A stretch of DNA of 64,000 nucleotides, from contig CAUQMS010000002.1 in the NCBI GenBank assembly GCA_963519305.1, positions 124,001 to 188,000 of the forward strand, given 5' to 3'. The translations under genes were made by a program, and so were the position numbers. Within the stretch, counting starts at the first letter, position 1; the number at the start of each line of letters is the position of its first letter. This DNA is from Ewingella sp963519305. Its GTDB lineage: Bacteria > Pseudomonadota > Gammaproteobacteria > Enterobacterales > Enterobacteriaceae. The notes below the pieces were generated by a model. The model was not told the DNA's origin. It saw only the letters and a program-made list of their open reading frames with translations, and did not search any database. This document shows, piece after piece, positions 17,189-26,665 of the stretch.

Positions 17189-17926
17189 ATGATTATTCCC
17201 GCTTTGGATTTGATCGACGGCAGCGTGGTGCGTTTGCATCAGGGTGACTACGGCCAGCAGCGCGACTATGGCAGCGATCCGCTGCCGCGCTTACAGGATT
17301 ATCAGCGTCAGGGCGCAGAAGTCCTCCATCTGGTGGATCTGACCGGTGCCAAAGACCCGGCTGCGCGCCAGATCCCATTGCTGCAAAAACTGCTGGCGGG
17401 TGTCACTGTCCCCGTGCAAGTTGGCGGCGGCATCCGCAATGAACAGGACGTCGAAGCCCTGTTATCGGCTGGCGCAACCCGCGTCGTCGTCGGCTCAACC
17501 GCGGTTAAAGATCCTGACACTGTACAGAAGTGGTTCAGCCGTTTCGGTGCTGACGCGCTGGTACTGGCACTCGATGTGCGCATTGATGCCAACGGTACCA
17601 AAAATGTCGCCATCAGCGGCTGGCAGGAGAACTCCAACGCGACGCTGGAGCAAGTCGTCGAACAGTATTTACCCTTCGGCCTGAAACATGTGCTGTGTAC
17701 CGATATTTCCCGCGACGGCACGCTGGCGGGATCGAACGTCGAACTTTACCGCGAAGTCACTGCGCGTTATCCGCAGATCGCTTTTCAGGCTTCCGGCGGT
17801 ATCGGTTCACTAGATGACATAGCCCATCTGCGTGACAGCGGCGTAGAAGGCGTGATTGTCGGACGCGCACTGCTCGATGGTAATTTTAGCGTGACGGAGG
17901 CAATTTCATGCTGGCAAAACGGATAA
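17189..17926 (+). CDS. hisA: ProFAR isomerase HisA
   Basis: HisA is a (beta-alpha)8-barrel Amadori isomerase acting on N'-(5'-phosphoribosyl)-formimino-AICAR ribotide. Its 245 residues equal the E. coli length. MIIPALDLIDGSVVRLHQGDY contains the catalytic Asp8 and VDLTGAKDP a second loop; the second catalytic aspartate is in TDISRDGTLAG. An open frame extends upstream into hisH, but homology and the ATG five bases after the hisH stop fix the start. The end overlaps hisF by 19 bases. Confidence 0.98.
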   Translation: MIIPALDLIDGSVVRLHQGDYGQQRDYGSDPLPRLQDYQRQGAEVLHLVDLTGAKDPAARQIPLLQKLLAGVTVPVQVGGGIRNEQDVEALLSAGATRVVVGSTAVKDPDTVQKWFSRFGADALVLALDVRIDANGTKNVAISGWQENSNATLEQVVEQYLPFGLKHVLCTDISRDGTLAGSNVELYREVTARYPQIAFQASGGIGSLDDIAHLRDSGVEGVIVGRALLDGNFSVTEAISCWQNG

Positions 17927-18681
17927 TTCCCTGTCTGGACGTTAAAAACGGCCAGGTCGTGAAAGGCGTGCAGTTCCGCAATCATGAGATCATCGGCGAC
18001 ATTGTCCCGCTGGCAAAACGTTATGCGGAAGAAGGCGCAGATGAACTGGTGTTTTATGATATTACCGCCTCGTCTGACGGGCGCGTGGTAGATAAAAGCT
18101 GGGTGTCGCGTGTGGCAGAAGTGATCGACATTCCTTTCTGTGTGGCGGGTGGTATCAAGAGCGCGGAAGATGCTGCGCAGATCCTGCAATTTGGCGCCGA
18201 TAAGATCTCCATCAACTCCCCTGCACTGGCTGACCCGACGCTGATAAGCCGCCTGGCTGATCGCTTTGGTGTACAGTGCATCGTGGTCGGTATCGACACA
18301 TGGCATGATGCAGAGTCTGGCACTTATCAGGTTCACCAGTTTACGGGCGATGAAGCGCGTACAAAAGTGACCACCTGGCAGACGCTGGATTGGGTGAAGG
18401 AAGTTCAGGAGCGCGGCGCCGGTGAAATTGTGCTGAATATGATGAATCAGGACGGCGTGCGTAAGGGCTATGATTTGCAGCAGCTGCAACTGATGCGCGA
18501 GGTGTGCCGTGTGCCATTGATTGCCTCCGGCGGTGCAGGAACGCCTCAGCATTTCCTGGACGCATTTCAGCAGGCGAATGTCGACGGTGCTCTGGCGGCA
18601 TCCGTGTTCCACAAACAAATTATTAATATCGGCGAGCTGAAAAGCTTCCTGGCCGAAAATGGCGTGGAGATCCGCTTGTGA
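17908..18681 (+). CDS. hisF: Imidazole glycerol phosphate synthase, cyclase subunit HisF
   Basis: HisF is the cyclase partner of HisH and a barrel homologue of HisA. It makes imidazole glycerol phosphate and AICAR. The 257-residue protein starts MLAKRIIPCLDVKNGQVVKG, with catalytic Asp11, and carries the second aspartate in NMMNQDGVRKGYD. GGAGG lies upstream within the end of hisA. The stop overlaps the hisI GTG by four bases. Confidence 0.98.
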   Translation: MLAKRIIPCLDVKNGQVVKGVQFRNHEIIGDIVPLAKRYAEEGADELVFYDITASSDGRVVDKSWVSRVAEVIDIPFCVAGGIKSAEDAAQILQFGADKISINSPALADPTLISRLADRFGVQCIVVGIDTWHDAESGTYQVHQFTGDEARTKVTTWQTLDWVKEVQERGAGEIVLNMMNQDGVRKGYDLQQLQLMREVCRVPLIASGGAGTPQHFLDAFQQANVDGALAASVFHKQIINIGELKSFLAENGVEIRL

Positions 18682-19319
18682 GTAATGAAATTTTGAATAA
18701 CAGCCGACTGACCGAGCAGCAGATTAATCAGCTGGATTGGGAAAAAGTTGATAATCTGATGCCCGTTGTCGTGCAACATGCAGTGTCTGGCGAAGTGTTG
18801 ATGATGGGTTATATGAATAAGGAAGCGCTGGGTGTAACGCAATCATCCGGGAAAGTGACTTTCTATTCACGTACCAAACAACGTTTGTGGACCAAAGGTG
18901 AAAGCTCGGGCCATTTCCTCAATCTGGTCAGTTTCTATCCGGATTGCGATAACGACACCCTGCTAGCGCTGGTCAACCCGATTGGCCCAACCTGCCACAA
19001 AGGTAATAACAGCTGCTTCCACCCTGCCGCTACCGACTGGGGATTCCTGTTCCAGCTGGAAGAGTTGCTGGCGTCACGTAAAAATGCCGATCCGGAAAGC
19101 TCCTACACCGCAAAACTTTACGCCAGCGGTACCAAGCGTATTGCGCAGAAAGTCGGTGAAGAAGGCGTAGAAACCGCGCTGGCCGCCACGGTCAACGACC
19201 GTTTCGAGCTGACCAATGAGGCTTCTGATTTAATGTATCACCTGCTGGTATTACTGCAGGACCAGGACCTGAACTTCAGTACCGTGATTGAGAATCTGCG
19301 TCAACGACATAAGAAGTAA
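18678..19319 (+). CDS. hisI: Bifunctional phosphoribosyl-AMP cyclohydrolase / phosphoribosyl-ATP pyrophosphatase HisI (HisIE)
   Basis: Two domains catalyse steps two and three of the pathway. The N-terminal cyclohydrolase (to about residue 120) has the zinc/magnesium motifs DCDNDT and GPTCHKGNNSC. The C-terminal pyrophosphohydrolase carries KRIAQKVGEEGVETALA. At 213 residues it is about ten longer than E. coli HisI because of the N-terminus. I kept the GTG overlapping hisF (GTGA); an ATG seven bases later is an alternative. It is the last gene of the operon, followed by a terminator. Confidence 0.96.
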   Translation: MSNEILNNSRLTEQQINQLDWEKVDNLMPVVVQHAVSGEVLMMGYMNKEALGVTQSSGKVTFYSRTKQRLWTKGESSGHFLNLVSFYPDCDNDTLLALVNPIGPTCHKGNNSCFHPAATDWGFLFQLEELLASRKNADPESSYTAKLYASGTKRIAQKVGEEGVETALAATVNDRFELTNEASDLMYHLLVLLQDQDLNFSTVIENLRQRHKK

Positions 19320-19340
19320 CGCCACTACATTTCAGAAAGC

Positions 19341-19376
19341 AAAAAGGCCGGTTTATTAAATAAACCGGCCTTTTTT
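19341..19376. terminator. Bidirectional terminator between hisI and wzz
   Basis: GGCCGGTTTA (19346-19355), a five-base loop and TAAACCGGCC (19361-19370) form a perfect 10-bp stem. It is followed by six T on the plus strand and preceded by five A, so it can end both his and wzz transcription. Confidence 0.93.
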
Positions 19377-19394
19377 ATACTTAATCACTTAGGA

Positions 19395-20372
19395 TCAGCG
19401 AGAGATATTTTTCAGTGCGTTGCGGCCTAACACAATACCTGCACCTAAAATAATGCCGACTAAGGCCCCCAGTATGAGTGTCAAACCTTTCTTCGGACTA
19501 TCACGGCGGATAGGCAGATTTGGCTTCATCACGTAGCGGAAAGAATACGTGGAGTCAGGCTTAGATTTTAATGCACTTATAGCCAACAGTGACTGACGGG
19601 CATCGAAGTATGCCTCATCCAACGGCAGCGGGCGCGTTGCTTCATTCTTGATGATCGAAGAAAGTGCATCGCTGCCTAACGCAAACAGGGTATCTTCGGA
19701 CAGTGTTTCAGCTTGTTGTACGATCGTATTTTTAGTGTTGGACTGCTCAGCTACAATCAGAGCCTGGTTAAGGATGGCAAGCCGCCTGTCTTTCTTCTCC
19801 TGAGCAACCTTTTCTTTGGTTGCTAAATCTTCTTTCAGGTCACCAATCTTCGAATTGATGCTACTTTGTAAATCATCATCGAGTTCATTGACAACGCGTT
19901 TGTTAATCTGCTGGATATAGGTTGTGAGTGTTTTCTGTGCGGCACCGGCACTAGAAGCTGTATAACTGATTTTAAGAGGTACTGACTGATCTTTAACCGC
20001 CGGGGCAATAGTAAGACTCTCTGGTGAAGCCTGATTTTTTAGCTGATCAGAGAGAGCTGAAATTGCAGAGTTAAAGCGTCCAAAAAAACGCTGCTGCACA
20101 TCAGCAATTGCAGGACTTTGGCTATAAAGAACACCCATTGCATTGGTATAATTCGCGACCTGACCAGAGTCTGGGTAAGTAACTATTGCTTCAGAGGTCC
20201 ATTTCTCTTTAGAGACAGTTAAATAAACTGTTGCAACGGCAATAGCTAAAATCGCAAAAATAACAATTGTTATTTTACCGCGCCAAAGTTGCATAAAAAT
20301 CTCAATCAAATCAATACTATCTGCTTCATGACTGCTGCGATTTCTCGTTACGCCGTTGTTATCTTGATTCAT
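19395..20372 (-). CDS. wzz: O-antigen chain-length determinant Wzz
   Basis: This is a polysaccharide co-polymerase of the inner membrane that sets the modal length of O-antigen made by Wzy. The 325-residue protein has the usual two membrane helices: about residues 35-55, and near the C-terminus in the KKGLTLILGALVGIILGAGI region preceded by the Pro-rich PNLPIRRDSP motif. A periplasmic coiled-coil (about residues 165-215, rich in Lys/Glu) lies between. I chose the ATG at 20372, which has AGGG upstream, over an in-frame GTG at 20378. It lies between his and gnd, as in other enterobacteria. Confidence 0.93.
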   Translation of the reverse strand: MNQDNNGVTRNRSSHEADSIDLIEIFMQLWRGKITIVIFAILAIAVATVYLTVSKEKWTSEAIVTYPDSGQVANYTNAMGVLYSQSPAIADVQQRFFGRFNSAISALSDQLKNQASPESLTIAPAVKDQSVPLKISYTASSAGAAQKTLTTYIQQINKRVVNELDDDLQSSINSKIGDLKEDLATKEKVAQEKKDRRLAILNQALIVAEQSNTKNTIVQQAETLSEDTLFALGSDALSSIIKNEATRPLPLDEAYFDARQSLLAISALKSKPDSTYSFRYVMKPNLPIRRDSPKKGLTLILGALVGIILGAGIVLGRNALKNISR

Positions 20373-20562
20373 GTTCACCCTAAAAGAAAAAATATATAAT
20401 CAATTATATGCATAACATAATTATAAGCTGGTGTTTTAAGAAATACCTAGCTGAAAGTCAGGCATTCAGATCAGATTGCACTGAAATTGAACAGATCTTT
20501 TTGCGTTCAATGCTCATGTATAGGTGATAGGTTATGCAGAGGGGCATATATCAGAAGCAAAT

Positions 20563-20591
20563 AAAAACGACCCATTTATCGGGTCGTTTTT
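20563..20591. terminator. Terminator between gnd and wzz
   Basis: AAAAACGACCC and GGGTCGTTTTT form an 11-bp stem around a seven-base loop. It lies 29 bases after the gnd stop on the minus strand; a run of A on one side and T on the other allows termination in both directions. Confidence 0.88.
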
Positions 20592-20619
20592 ATATTAATC
20601 AAAACTCACAAGGCATCAC

Positions 20620-22029
20620 TTAATCCAACCATTCGGTGTGGAATACGCCATCTTTGTCAGTGCGTTTGTAGGTATGTGCACCGAAGTAGTCACGTTGTGC
20701 CTGGATCAGGTTGGCTGGCAGTACCGCAGAACGGTAGCTGTCGTAGTAGTTGATCGCAGCAGAGAATGTAGGGGTCGGGATACCGTTCTGAACGGCGTAT
20801 GAGACCACATCACGCAGCGCTTGCTGGTACTCATCAGCAATGTTTTTGAAGTATGGTGCCAGCAACAGGTTAGCGATAGACGCGTTCTCAGCGTAGGCAT
20901 CGGTGATTTTCTGCAAGAACTGAGCGCGAATAATACAACCGGCGCGGAAAATCTTAGCGATTTCGCCGTAATGCAGATCCCAGTTGTTCTCTTCTGATGC
21001 CGCTTTCAGCTGTGAGAAACCCTGAGCATAAGAGACGATCTTACCCAGATATAATGCACGGCGGATTTTCTCGATGAATTCCGCTTTGTCGCCGGTGAAA
21101 GGCTTAACCGTTGGGCCAGTCAGAACTTTAGAAGCCGCAACGCGCTGGTCTTTCAACGAGGAGAGGTAACGGGCAAAGACAGACTCGGTGATCAGAGTCA
21201 GGGGTTCGCCGAGATCCAAAGAGCTCTGGCTGGTCCATTTGCCGGTGCCTTTGTTGGCTGCTTCATCCAGAATCACATCAACGAGATATTTACCTTCTTC
21301 GTCTTTCTTAGTGAAGATATCTTTGGTGATGTCGATCAGGTAGCTGTTCAGCTCGCCCTTGTTCCAGTCAACGAAAGTGCTAGCCAGCTCTTCATTGCTC
21401 AGACCCAGAGACTGTTTCAACAGGGAATAAGCTTCGGCAATGAGTTGCATGTCACCGTATTCGATACCGTTGTGAACCATCTTAACGTAGTGACCTGCAC
21501 CATCAGCGCCGATGTAAGCCACACAGGCTTCGCCATCTTCAGCGCGCGCTGCGATTTGCTCGAGGATTGGAGCAACCAGTGCGTAAGCTTCTTTCTGACC
21601 ACCAGGCATGATTGATGGACCTTTCAATGCGCCCTCTTCACCGCCGGAAACGCCGGTACCGATGAAGTTAAAACCTTGCTCAGACAGTTCGCGGTTACGG
21701 CGAATGGTGTCTTTATAGTAGGTGTTGCCACCATCGATGAGGATGTCACCTTTATCCAGGTGCGGAGTCAATGATGCGATGGTTTTGTCTGTTGCTTCGC
21801 CTGCTTTCACCATCAGCAGGATACGGCGTGGTTTTTCCAGCGAGTCAACAAACTCTTCAACGCTGTAGTGCGGAACAAGATTTTTACCCGGATTTTCGGC
21901 GATGACTTCATCAGTCTTATCGCCTGAACGGTTAAAAATAGAAACGGAATAACCACGGCTTTCGATGTTAAGCGCCAGGTTACGGCCCATTACCGCCATA
22001 CCGACAACGCCGATCTGTTGTTTGGACAT
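20620..22029 (-). CDS. gnd: 6-phosphogluconate dehydrogenase, decarboxylating
   Basis: This oxidative pentose-phosphate enzyme converts 6-phosphogluconate to ribulose 5-phosphate with NADP. The 469-residue protein has the nucleotide loop GVVGMAVMGRNLALNIE, substrate motifs GGNTYYKDT and GVSGGEEGA, and the catalytic lysine in HYVKMVHNGIEYGDMQ. AGGAG six bases upstream supports the ATG. It is a housekeeping gene that commonly borders O-antigen clusters; its base composition returns to core-like after the AT-rich cluster. Confidence 0.98.
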   Translation of the reverse strand: MSKQQIGVVGMAVMGRNLALNIESRGYSVSIFNRSGDKTDEVIAENPGKNLVPHYSVEEFVDSLEKPRRILLMVKAGEATDKTIASLTPHLDKGDILIDGGNTYYKDTIRRNRELSEQGFNFIGTGVSGGEEGALKGPSIMPGGQKEAYALVAPILEQIAARAEDGEACVAYIGADGAGHYVKMVHNGIEYGDMQLIAEAYSLLKQSLGLSNEELASTFVDWNKGELNSYLIDITKDIFTKKDEEGKYLVDVILDEAANKGTGKWTSQSSLDLGEPLTLITESVFARYLSSLKDQRVAASKVLTGPTVKPFTGDKAEFIEKIRRALYLGKIVSYAQGFSQLKAASEENNWDLHYGEIAKIFRAGCIIRAQFLQKITDAYAENASIANLLLAPYFKNIADEYQQALRDVVSYAVQNGIPTPTFSAAINYYDSYRSAVLPANLIQAQRDYFGAHTYKRTDKDGVFHTEWLD

Positions 22030-22171
22030 TACAAACTCCTATCTTTTAGAAGGTTACTACGACTTCACTGCCGTACTAAAAATGTAACTCTGATGTTAAC
22101 TCAGGTATACATAAGATGTGTAGCTTTTGGTAAGCAAGATTGGCAATGATTCTAATAGGCAAAAGCGGTGA

Positions 22172-23188
22172 TTACTTAGAATACCCGTTAGGATTACAAA
22201 GTTGCCAATTCCAAGTATGCCGCATCATTTCATCAATTGAATAATTTGCTGTCCAATTTAGTTCAACTTTTGCACGGCCAGGATCAGACCAGCATTCAGC
22301 AATATCACCAGGGCGCCGAGGCGCAAAACGATATTTGACTTTAGTATTATTAGCACGCTCGAAAGCATCTATAAGTTCTAATACCGAATATCCCTTACCG
22401 GTACCGAGGTTAAATATTTTATATGAAGATCCAGTGTTCATGTGCTGTATAGCAGCCAGATGCCCGTTAGCCAAATCCATAACATGGATAAAGTCTCTTA
22501 CACCAGTACCATCAATTGTTGGATAATCATTACCATAAATAGATAAGCAATCCAGCTTGCCAATAGCAACTTGAGCAATATAAGGAACTAAGTTATTTGG
22601 TATACCATTAGGATCCTCACCAATTAATCCTGAAGGATGGGCGCCGACAGGATTGAAATAGCGTAACACTGTAATTCTAAAATCAGGATTAGCGTTCGAA
22701 AAATCCTTTAGAATATTTTCAAACATCAACTTCGACGAACCATAGGCATTCGTGGCCCCACCGACAGCACATTTTTCCGTGAGAGGAATAGATTCAGGCT
22801 GACCATATACGGTCGCAGAAGAGCTAAATACTAAATTAAAAATCTTATGCTTGTACATCTGACTTAATAAATTCAAACCACCCACTATATTATTATCATA
22901 GTATTCAAGTGGGTATTGAACTGATTCGCCAATTGATTTCAATCCAGCGAAATGAATCACATCAGAAATTTTATTTTCAGAGAAAATAGAATTTAACAAA
23001 TTCAAATCTCTAACATCACCCTCATAGAACCTTACACTCTTTCCAGTAATATTTTCAACTCGAAGCAAGGACTCTTTATTTGAATTACAAAGATTATCTA
23101 AGACAATTATCTCGGTTCCTGCCTCCAGAAACTTTAAGACAGTATGGGACCCTATATAACCCGCCCCGCCTGTTATAAACACCGCCAT
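22172..23188 (-). CDS. galE: UDP-glucose/UDP-N-acetylglucosamine 4-epimerase (GalE/Gne type)
   Basis: This NAD-dependent extended SDR of 338 residues interconverts UDP-glucose and UDP-galactose, or the N-acetyl forms. It has the N-terminal GGAGYIGSH loop, the catalytic Tyr149-x-x-x-Lys153 pair and ser124-region SSSATVYG. Residue 299 is Cys (in AECWSD), where E. coli GalE has Tyr299. In that family a small residue here admits N-acetylated sugars, so UDP-GalNAc synthesis for the O-unit is likely. GAGGG upstream supports the start. The gene shares the AT-rich composition of the cluster and is its last member before gnd. Confidence 0.93.
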   Translation of the reverse strand: MAVFITGGAGYIGSHTVLKFLEAGTEIIVLDNLCNSNKESLLRVENITGKSVRFYEGDVRDLNLLNSIFSENKISDVIHFAGLKSIGESVQYPLEYYDNNIVGGLNLLSQMYKHKIFNLVFSSSATVYGQPESIPLTEKCAVGGATNAYGSSKLMFENILKDFSNANPDFRITVLRYFNPVGAHPSGLIGEDPNGIPNNLVPYIAQVAIGKLDCLSIYGNDYPTIDGTGVRDFIHVMDLANGHLAAIQHMNTGSSYKIFNLGTGKGYSVLELIDAFERANNTKVKYRFAPRRPGDIAECWSDPGRAKVELNWTANYSIDEMMRHTWNWQLCNPNGYSK

Positions 23189-23249
23189 AATATTCCCTCA
23201 ATTCTTCAATAAATATCAGTGAATGAAAAAAATTAAAATTATCCATGCA

Positions 23250-24368
23250 TCACTTCAGTATGTTTATGAGCTTCTCGCAAGCGATTTCTTCATCAAATGA
23301 CTTTTCAGCTATATTACGACTTGCATGCCCCATCTTGTCGATAAGTTCCGGATTCTCAATGAACTTTATCATACTCAAAATGAGTTCTTTTACATTACAT
23401 GGCGGGATCATAAAACCATTTATTCCATCTGCTATGGTTTCTCTACAACCAGGAACATCAGTTGTGATAATAGCTCTACCTATAGCCATAGCTTCCTGAG
23501 TACTGCGAGGAACCCCCTCTCTATAGGAAGGAAGTACAAATATACTGCAGCTAATGAGGTGTGATTTAATATCGTTTATTTGTCCTAAAAATTCGACATA
23601 ACCTTCTTTAACCCATTTTTGATACTCTTCAATAGGGATACCACCAGGATTATCATCAAACGCCCCTGCAATGGTAAATCTAACTTCTGGGTAAGTTTGT
23701 TTTACAGCTTGCGCAGCCTGAACGAATTCTCTAACACCTTTCTCAACGAGAAGTCGGCATACCATTGTGAAATGAAGCGTTCCCAAACTAGCAGGGTGAA
23801 AGCCGTAATCTGATAAATTAACTCCAATTCCGCCAACGACTTCATGAGACTTTACTTTTATTTTATTTTTGACAAGTAGGTCTTGATAATCATCTTTATT
23901 AAGGAACATCACCTTATTTGCTAAAGGCAGGGCCAATTTATAGAGAAAAACTTGTGAAAACTTAACGAGTTTCTTTTTGAAAGACTCGGTATGATTAGAT
24001 TCAGTGAAACAATATCCTAATCCTTCAAGCAAAACGTAAATTTTTTTAACTCCTGCTAGTTTTGCAGCTAAAGAGCCAAAAATCACTGGCTTAGGGAAAA
24101 AACCGAACACTACATCAGGATTGATTAACTTAATTTTTTTTGACAGCATCAGTGTATTAAAAATATCTGAAACAGGATTGATGCCCGATCTCGAAAAACG
24201 ATAAGTAGACGGAATCGCACCAAACCCTCTGATTATTTCGTTATTTTCTACGTTATCATCCATCGTGAGTGTATAAACTTCCCACCCTTCAATTACTAAC
24301 TTCTCAATTAATCGCTTACGAAAAAGAATTATAGTACTTGATAGATTTCCAACTAGCAGAATTCTCAT
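23250..24368 (-). CDS. GT4-family glycosyltransferase
   Basis: This is a 372-residue GT-B fold retaining glycosyltransferase. The N-terminal Rossmann domain starts MRILLVGNLSSTIILFRKRL. The C-terminal donor domain has VCRLLVEKGVREFVQAA and the ExxxxxxxE motif in PSYREGVPRSTQEAMAIGRA. It resembles the PglA/WbpX-like group that adds hexoses or GalNAc to lipid-linked sugars, but donor and linkage cannot be read from sequence. It abuts the upstream GT4 gene with a one-base overlap. Low GC. Confidence 0.87.
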   Translation of the reverse strand: MRILLVGNLSSTIILFRKRLIEKLVIEGWEVYTLTMDDNVENNEIIRGFGAIPSTYRFSRSGINPVSDIFNTLMLSKKIKLINPDVVFGFFPKPVIFGSLAAKLAGVKKIYVLLEGLGYCFTESNHTESFKKKLVKFSQVFLYKLALPLANKVMFLNKDDYQDLLVKNKIKVKSHEVVGGIGVNLSDYGFHPASLGTLHFTMVCRLLVEKGVREFVQAAQAVKQTYPEVRFTIAGAFDDNPGGIPIEEYQKWVKEGYVEFLGQINDIKSHLISCSIFVLPSYREGVPRSTQEAMAIGRAIITTDVPGCRETIADGINGFMIPPCNVKELILSMIKFIENPELIDKMGHASRNIAEKSFDEEIACEKLINILK

Positions 24369-25465
24369 TAATCTCTCACCTTTGCTTTATAAATATCCAA
24401 CCACTTATCTACGACTTGATCAATGGAAAAATTATCAATAACATGCTTTCGATTCCTTTCAACAATGTTTTCTTTTTCAGACTCTGAAAGAGAGAGGACA
24501 CTGCTAATCTTAGTCGCAAGCGCTTGATAATCATTAATAGGAACTAAAAAATCCTTACACCCAATAACCTCAGAAACACCGCCAGAATTCGTAGAAACAA
24601 CTGGAGATTTTGCACCCATAGCCTCCGCTAAAACCAGCCCAAAACCTTCCCATCTCGAGGAAAGAACAACTAAGTCGGATGCAGAGTAAAAATCTTTTAC
24701 ATCATTTCGGATGCCAGCAAAGATAACCTGATGAGATAAACCTAGATCTAAAACTAATCTTTCGAGTTCTGCTCTTAGTTCACCTCCGCCAACAATTAAG
24801 AGTATAACGTTGGTATCCGATAAGCATTTAATCGCATTTAATAAGTTTGGGTAATCTTTAGCTTCAGTTAGCCTGCCTACACATAGGATGAGCTTTGTGT
24901 CACCAGGGATGGAAAACTCATTCCTAATTTTATTTCTACTATCATTTGAGAAAATAAATCGATTAAAATCCAAACCATTATAAACAACTTCCGATTTAGA
25001 AGCCTTAAAAGCTTTAAGTGCAATGAAATTATCTAGGGCTTCCTTGCTTACATTCGTCGTTTTAGAACACATGAAATCAGTAAGTCGATAGACAAACATC
25101 CGTATTCTCCCCCCTTCATTTTTACTGTGCGCAGTACAGATCAAACGCGAACAATTAAGGGTAAGAAAAGAAGCCAATCTAGCCATTATATTTGCGTGAA
25201 ACATATGGGCATGAATAATATCGGGCTTCATTTCATAGAACAAAGACACTAACTTAATAAGACTACGAATAAAACCAAAGATGCTTTTCTGCATTCTTAG
25301 CTCGACCAAACGAATATCTCTATTAATCGGAGAAATGACACTTTCACCGACTAATGATATGATTGTAATATCATTTCCCTTCTCACACATGCGCTCAGAG
25401 AGTAAACACAATTGAGTTTCAGCTCCGCCCAAGCCCAAGCCTGTAATTACTTTGACAATCTTCAT
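24368..25465 (-). CDS. GT4-family glycosyltransferase
   Basis: The 365-residue GT-B enzyme begins MKIVKVITGLGLGGAETQL, a typical acceptor-domain glycine loop. Donor-domain motifs are LCVGRLTEAKDYPNLLNAI and SSRWEGFGLVLAEAMGAKSP, containing the Glu-x7-Glu pair. It is one of four candidate transferases that build the O-unit on undecaprenyl-PP-GlcNAc. The specific sugar is unknown. It starts 44 bases after the polymerase gene and overlaps the next transferase by one base. Confidence 0.87.
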   Translation of the reverse strand: MKIVKVITGLGLGGAETQLCLLSERMCEKGNDITIISLVGESVISPINRDIRLVELRMQKSIFGFIRSLIKLVSLFYEMKPDIIHAHMFHANIMARLASFLTLNCSRLICTAHSKNEGGRIRMFVYRLTDFMCSKTTNVSKEALDNFIALKAFKASKSEVVYNGLDFNRFIFSNDSRNKIRNEFSIPGDTKLILCVGRLTEAKDYPNLLNAIKCLSDTNVILLIVGGGELRAELERLVLDLGLSHQVIFAGIRNDVKDFYSASDLVVLSSRWEGFGLVLAEAMGAKSPVVSTNSGGVSEVIGCKDFLVPINDYQALATKISSVLSLSESEKENIVERNRKHVIDNFSIDQVVDKWLDIYKAKVRD

Positions 25466-25509
25466 TAAATATACTCATAAACAAATAACTTCGAAAAAAA
25501 ATAGTACCA

Positions 25510-26664
25510 TTACTCATTTTCTTCAGAAGAATTTTTCATAGCGTCCAGATATTTTTCCATCGCTAAAGCTTTAGAAAAATCATCATCAAAGGTATTTAAA
25601 AAATAAAAATTTAAATTCTCGAACTCAACGGGAGAAGCAGCATTCCTAAAATAGGATGAAAAATTAAAGAACAAGACTATGCTAAAGAAAATTGAAATCA
25701 TCAATGTCGTGTATGACTTAATTGCAAGCAGTCTTTTTCCTCGTAAATAAGGAGAAAGTGCGAAAAGGTATATGGCAATAAAGTAATAAAAAAAACCTAC
25801 TCGAGCAAGAAAAGTGACGGCACCACTAAACATATGTATAGTTGTACCTACGAATATAACCCGCGCAAAGAAACCCATATCAGAATTACGATCTATAACT
25901 CGTCTGTAAACGCAATAAAATAATATATATATGAAATCTAATATATTTAACCACCCGAAAGTTAATTGCAAAGGTGCTTGTTGCAAGTAAAATGATATTT
26001 TCTTAAATGCAAAACTATATTGAGCTAAAATATCAATTATCGTATACCCAACAAAAATAACCATTACAAAAGCAAGTACGGTGAAAATAATAGAGAATGT
26101 AAACAATGTAACACTGCGTATAGCGACAAGTAATAATGTCGGTATGAAAATTAATGCAGAAATATGAAAAAAAGATGCTACAACTATCCATGAAAAAACT
26201 ATCTTTAAAGAACTTCCTTTTTGATACTTCAAAACCGCAAATAAAACAATAATACATGCTATGAACTGACGTAATTGTTCTAATATTAAAGTATAACCAA
26301 ATATCAAAAAAAGACACGTATAAAACAAGGGCTCATTAACTTTATTTTTTAAAACTGATATAAGAAAACCAAAGGCAATAAAGTAGAAAATTAATATAGC
26401 TGCACCAAAATTCCCTAATGTTAGAAATAAAAGCGTTTTAAAAAATAAAACAAAACCAACTTCGAATGATAAGTAAGGATTATCGTCACCCAAGAATTTT
26501 AAATAATAAATACTCCAATCCACACCATTCATATAGAAAGAGGTGAAATAGGTAGTGAACGACAACCAGAAAACCCCCCTTAAAATAGAATGTGAAGACG
26601 TATTAAACCGGTGCCACACTAATGACAAAAACAATAAAGGAGTACAAATTATCAATATGAACAT
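25510..26664 (-). CDS. wzy: Putative O-antigen polymerase Wzy (EpsG-like)
   Basis: The 384-residue protein is almost entirely hydrophobic, with about ten to eleven predicted membrane helices and a large periplasmic loop around residues 185-230. Wzy proteins share topology rather than sequence; this one resembles the EpsG-like group. It is the only polytopic protein in the cluster besides Wzx and WecA, which is the main argument for assigning polymerase. GC is very low. It starts two bases after the adjacent GT2 gene. Confidence 0.78.
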   Translation of the reverse strand: MFILIICTPLLFLSLVWHRFNTSSHSILRGVFWLSFTTYFTSFYMNGVDWSIYYLKFLGDDNPYLSFEVGFVLFFKTLLFLTLGNFGAAILIFYFIAFGFLISVLKNKVNEPLFYTCLFLIFGYTLILEQLRQFIACIIVLFAVLKYQKGSSLKIVFSWIVVASFFHISALIFIPTLLLVAIRSVTLFTFSIIFTVLAFVMVIFVGYTIIDILAQYSFAFKKISFYLQQAPLQLTFGWLNILDFIYILFYCVYRRVIDRNSDMGFFARVIFVGTTIHMFSGAVTFLARVGFFYYFIAIYLFALSPYLRGKRLLAIKSYTTLMISIFFSIVLFFNFSSYFRNAASPVEFENLNFYFLNTFDDDFSKALAMEKYLDAMKNSSEENE

Positions 26665-26665
26665 A

